From positions 62,001 through 126,000 of the forward strand of contig JANQBS010000033.1 of the NCBI GenBank assembly GCA_033085395.1: DNA of 64,000 bases, read 5' to 3'. Numbering within the stretch: the stretch's first letter is position 1; every line of letters starts with the position of its first letter. The position numbers and the translations under genes are program-made. Under the pieces are notes generated by a model. It was not told where the DNA came from. It searched no databases and was given only the letters and a program-made list of their open reading frames with translations. Of the stretch, positions 60,445 to 64,000 are shown one piece after another. The stretch is from Xanthoparmelia taractica (taxonomy: Eukaryota > Ascomycota > Lecanoromycetes > Lecanorales > Parmeliaceae).

Positions 60445-61539
60445 AGGAGATAATCCGCTATCGCCAAAAAAGATCAGCTTGGGTCCCCTTCTATCATGCG
60501 AAAGTAACCATGATAGGACGCCGTATGAGGTCACGCGACAGGCGGCTTCAGCCAGTGAAGCGTCAAATGGACGCACCGATTGTGTTGCGGTAGCCCAAAG
60601 CTCATGTTTTGGTTGGCATCCTTGTAGCGTCGAGGCTCCCAAGCTCTGGCATGTATCGCTCCGATCTCGCTTTGTACCATAGTGTGAGCATATCAGGATG
60701 TCAGGGTGTCAGAGCATACTAGCAGCGGAGAGGGCGCTTTGAGACCGAGTTCTTTCAATTGGCTTTATCTATGCATTGGATGTCATGAGATTTGCAAGGT
60801 TGATCTTGTATATAGAGGCCTCTGGTTGCATTGATATTCCCCAATCATACCAGATGCATGTTTTTTCTCTCTCTCTCGTGAATTCACCTTTTTCCGACAT
60901 TTCTAGAGCATGAGATATCCGCATCTGATTGCTCGATAGAGTGAGGTAAAGGAGGTTTACAGGAGTAGAGATAAGGCAACGAGATAAGGAAAAGCTTATT
61001 CTAGTGCGGGGGAACCCCTAAATTCTTTCTGTGCTTCTGGACAACTTCTGACGCACCCCCCGCCCAACTCCCTACCGCCAATCACCAAACTAATACTGCA
61101 CGATTGCATCCCACGCTCTATCTAAGAAGGCATCACTATCCCTAAAACATGCGCCGTTGGTCTACGAGCGCCGAGATACTGCCATGTGGCGCCCGCCGGA
61201 CAACCCCGCCAAGCTCCCTCATCGGGCGGTACCAAGCGCGGGCAATTCTCTCGCAGATACTATATCATTCGCCCCAGTCATGTGCGTCTTCACTTCTTTG
61301 CTCATACTACCGGCCTCGAGCTTGGCGACCTCAGGGATAGAGGTACAGAAGACGTCAGCTCTCCTTTCACGAGAAACCATCTCTTCTCGAAGCACGAGAC
61401 ACAACCTCTTATATCTCGGGACCTTGATCCCTCGTTCAACGACCATACAGTCAGGCGGAGGGGTCCCAGTCGAAGTCCAAAGCCTTCACTTGTCCCTGGA
61501 TCTCGACAATACCAGAAGTCGGAATACATCGCTGCCGCC
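60445..61539. other. Spacer upstream of permease
   Basis: No gene is supported. CT-rich stretch around 60867-60878; the region 61149-61539 is open in several frames but shows no domain before the permease start. Confidence 0.5.
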
Positions 61540-63608
61540 ATGGAGAAGCTAGAGAATTCCAGACTCGCGTACTTCGCAAACAAATTAGCTGTGTCATCCG
61601 AGCCAGGCTTGACCAATGCTCAATTGATGTTGCATAACTTTGATTTGAAGCCTGGTCAGTAGCAGCTGTGTCTGGGAAACCCTCCTTGCAAGGTTTAACA
61701 TGATCACAGTGGAACCTGAGCGCCGGCAATGGGGTGCATGGAATTTCGTTGGCTTCTGGATCTCGGATTCGTTCAACATTGTATGTGGGTTATATGCAAG
61801 AGACCAAGAGTATTTGCTGATACACCTAAGAACACCTGGATGATATCGTCGTCTATGGTCGCCAATGGTCTCTCATGGTGGCAATCATGGCTCTGCGTGT
61901 GGATCGGCTACGTTATAGCGGCTACCTTTATCTGTATGACTGGACGCATTGGCGCAACATACCATATACCTTTTCCTGTCGTTAGCAGAGCGTCTTTCGG
62001 CATCTGGGGTTCTCTTTGGCCGGTTTTTAACAGGGCCGCTATGGCGTGTATCTGGTATGGGGTTCAGTCATGGATTGGAGGTGTGTTCTCTCACGCGTCC
62101 GCTTAGGTACGCCATACTGATGTTGGCACAGGCGAATGCGTTACCCTAATGATTCGCTCGATCTGGACCTCCTACCAAAATATTCCAAATAGCATGCCGA
62201 GTAGCTCAGGAACAAAGACAAGGGATTTTGTCAGCTTCTTCCTCTTCTGGGCCTGCAGCTTGCCAGCCATCTGGTTCCCCGTGCACAAGATCCGCCATCT
62301 CTTCACCTTCAAAGCTTACTTCGTGCCCCCAGCCGGCGTCGCCTTTTTCATTTGGGCGATCGTCAAGGCCCATGGAATTGGACCCATTGTACACCAGCCG
62401 GCAACGAAGTCTGGGGGTGCGTTGGGATGGGCTATGGTTCAAGGGATCATGTCGTCAATTGCAAATTTCGCAACGCTGATCGTAAGCTACTTTCCTGACC
62501 CAGTCTTTCCTCATCCATGCAGAATCTCGAGTTACAAGGCATAACCCGGAAGTATCGTACCCTTCAAATTTTCAACAACTCAAAAACTGTCTTCGAATGG
62601 CTTTGCTAACCCTGAGATGTTTGATAGGTCAATGATCCTGATTTTGCCCGTTTTGCAAAGAAGCCAAAAGACGCACTATGGTCTCAATTCATCACCATCC
62701 CTGTGGGCTTTGCGGTGACATCTTTCATCGGTATCATTGTTTCGTCTTCTTCGGCTGTTATCTATGGAAAGCCGATCTGGAATCCGTTAGACTTATTGGC
62801 TTATTTCTTGGTGAATCCTAATAACGGGAAGACAGCGAACGGAGCTGCTAGGTTTGGCGTGTTCATCATTTCGTTCGCCTTCGCCTTGGCTCAGCTGGGT
62901 ACAAACATTGCTGCGAACTCCGTGTCTGCCGGAACGGATATGACAGCCCTTCTCCCGCGGTATCTCAATATTAGACGAGGTGGTTACATTTGCGCTGCTG
63001 TCGGTTTAGCGATGTGTCCATGGTGAGTCATCCCCACTGCCGTAGACAAGCCGGTCACTCATATATTCGGTAACAGGAACCTGCTCTCCGCTTCCAATAA
63101 CTTTACAACCTATCTATCCGCCTACTCGGTCTTCCTCTCTTCCATCGCTGGCGTTATCATCTGCGATTACTACGTCGTCCGCCGCGGTTACTACGAGATA
63201 AGAGACCTCTACTCAGCCCGCAAAACATCCCCTTACTTCTTCACTTTCGGCTTCCACTGGCGCGGATACGCAGCCTACATCTGTGGTATCCTCATCAACA
63301 TTGTCGGATTCGTTGGCGCCATTGGAAAGCCTGTGCCTGCGGGTGCCAGCTACATCTACAATATCAACTTCTTCGCTGGTTTCATTGTCGCGGGCCTGAC
63401 ATACTGGGCCTTGTGCAAGATTTCTCCGATTCCGGCCTGCAGTGAGAAATGGATGGAGGTTGGGGATGAAATCAGGAATGTCAGTGTTGCTTATGGGGCG
63501 GAGGGGTATGAGGATGATAGTGTTAGCGCGGATAGTGGAAAATATAAGGGCGATGAGGAAGGGCAGACGGCCGTTCGAGAGAGGCAGGTTGGGAAGGATG
63601 TTCTTTAA
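61540..63608 (+). CDS. NCS1 nucleobase/allantoin permease (Fur-type)
   Basis: Membrane symporter of the NCS1 family, Fur subgroup, which takes up uracil, allantoin or related compounds; substrate not certain. Exons 61540-61654, 61710-61780, 61831-62080, 62132-62481, 62628-63022 and 63077-63608 total 1713 nt (570 aa). Seen: a cytosolic N-terminus, then twelve or so membrane segments with family motifs WGAWNFVGFWISDSFNI, WMISSSMVANGLSWWQSW, FPVVSRASFGIWGS, NDPDFARFAKKPKDALWSQ, FAFALAQLGTNIAANS and LLSASNNFTTYLSAYSVFL. The C-terminus is an acidic, Ser/Gly-rich tail. All introns are 50-55 nt except one of 146 nt. Housekeeping nitrogen uptake; no purine gene is adjacent. Confidence 0.9.
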
Positions 63609-64000
63609 ACAGGAAGGACGATGGGTTTAATTGTTTCACATAAATGTTTTTTTTTTTTTTGGAACGTTGGATCATTGATGCATGATGAATAATGACCGAT
63701 GCATGCTGAGTGTGTATGTCCAAATGCTCTGGAGGCGAGGACTTATAAGACTTTTCCTGAATATCCAACTTATTGTTATGGCAGACATTGTCGACTTGCC
63801 TAACGTCATGCCACTGATCTCATGATATCACAGAAAATGGACATGAACAGGCTACTTCTTTGTACCAGCGCCATTAAGAATCGAACCTTGTATATGTAAC
63901 ACAACCACATCAACAATCTCTCATTGATAGACTCCGGCTCTCCTCCAAACGGCCAACATTGACTCACGCATCGTTTCCCTGTAGATATAGTCATTAGAGG
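63609..64000. other. 3' spacer at window end
   Basis: A T homopolymer near 63647-63660 and no supported gene before the window ends. Confidence 0.5.

Overview
The window is nuclear DNA of a filamentous ascomycete (Pezizomycotina, possibly Dothideomycetes; the class is a guess). The evidence is many short spliced introns (about 40-170 nt) with GT..CTRAY..AG signals, no operons, and a typical gene set: a group I G-alpha, STAND/NACHT and patatin proteins, a Pth11-type rhodopsin-domain protein and an NCS1 permease. Exon models were built by hand. For most genes the exon lengths add up to an exact multiple of three and join conserved motifs in frame, which is the main support for the coordinates.

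Layout. 0.1-6.7 kb: USE1-type SNARE, a DUF1771-Smr protein, and a FadA-type G-alpha. 8.7-17.4 kb: the most unusual block, a divergent pair made of a very large minus-strand protein (zinc finger, P-loop GTPase-like domain, RING-like finger, patatin phospholipase) and a plus-strand STAND/NACHT protein, with about 0.7 kb of shared upstream DNA. 17.4-24.5 kb: a gene-poor stretch with a perfect 20-bp hairpin, a secreted ACMSD-like amidohydrolase, and two F-box/Cys-rich paralogues in tandem. 24.7-35.1 kb: KTI12, a CsbD-like protein, an EFM7-type methyltransferase, a secreted repeat-bearing DPBB protein, DUG3, and a class I methyltransferase. 35.6-41.1 kb: a frameshifted MFS transporter and a rhodopsin-domain membrane protein. 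42.3-54.3 kb: a small hypothetical gene, RVS167, NFS1, a secreted hypothetical protein, indoleamine 2,3-dioxygenase and VPS23. 54.7-63.6 kb: MIC10 (three tiny exons), URB2 and an NCS1 nucleobase/allantoin permease.

Most genes are unlinked housekeeping functions: membrane traffic (USE1, RVS167, VPS23), mitochondria (NFS1, MIC10), tRNA and translation factor modification (KTI12, EFM7), ribosome assembly (URB2), and glutathione and tryptophan breakdown (DUG3, IDO). The accessory part is the NACHT/patatin pair. It resembles sensor-plus-lipase gene pairs of fungal non-self recognition, although no published system is recognised here. The patatin gene carries a one-base disruption in a homopolymer just after its nucleophile motif, and the MFS gene a two-base disruption. 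Both could be real lesions or assembly errors. Non-standard splice sites occur in three otherwise conserved genes (two GC-AG introns and one apparent GT-CG intron).
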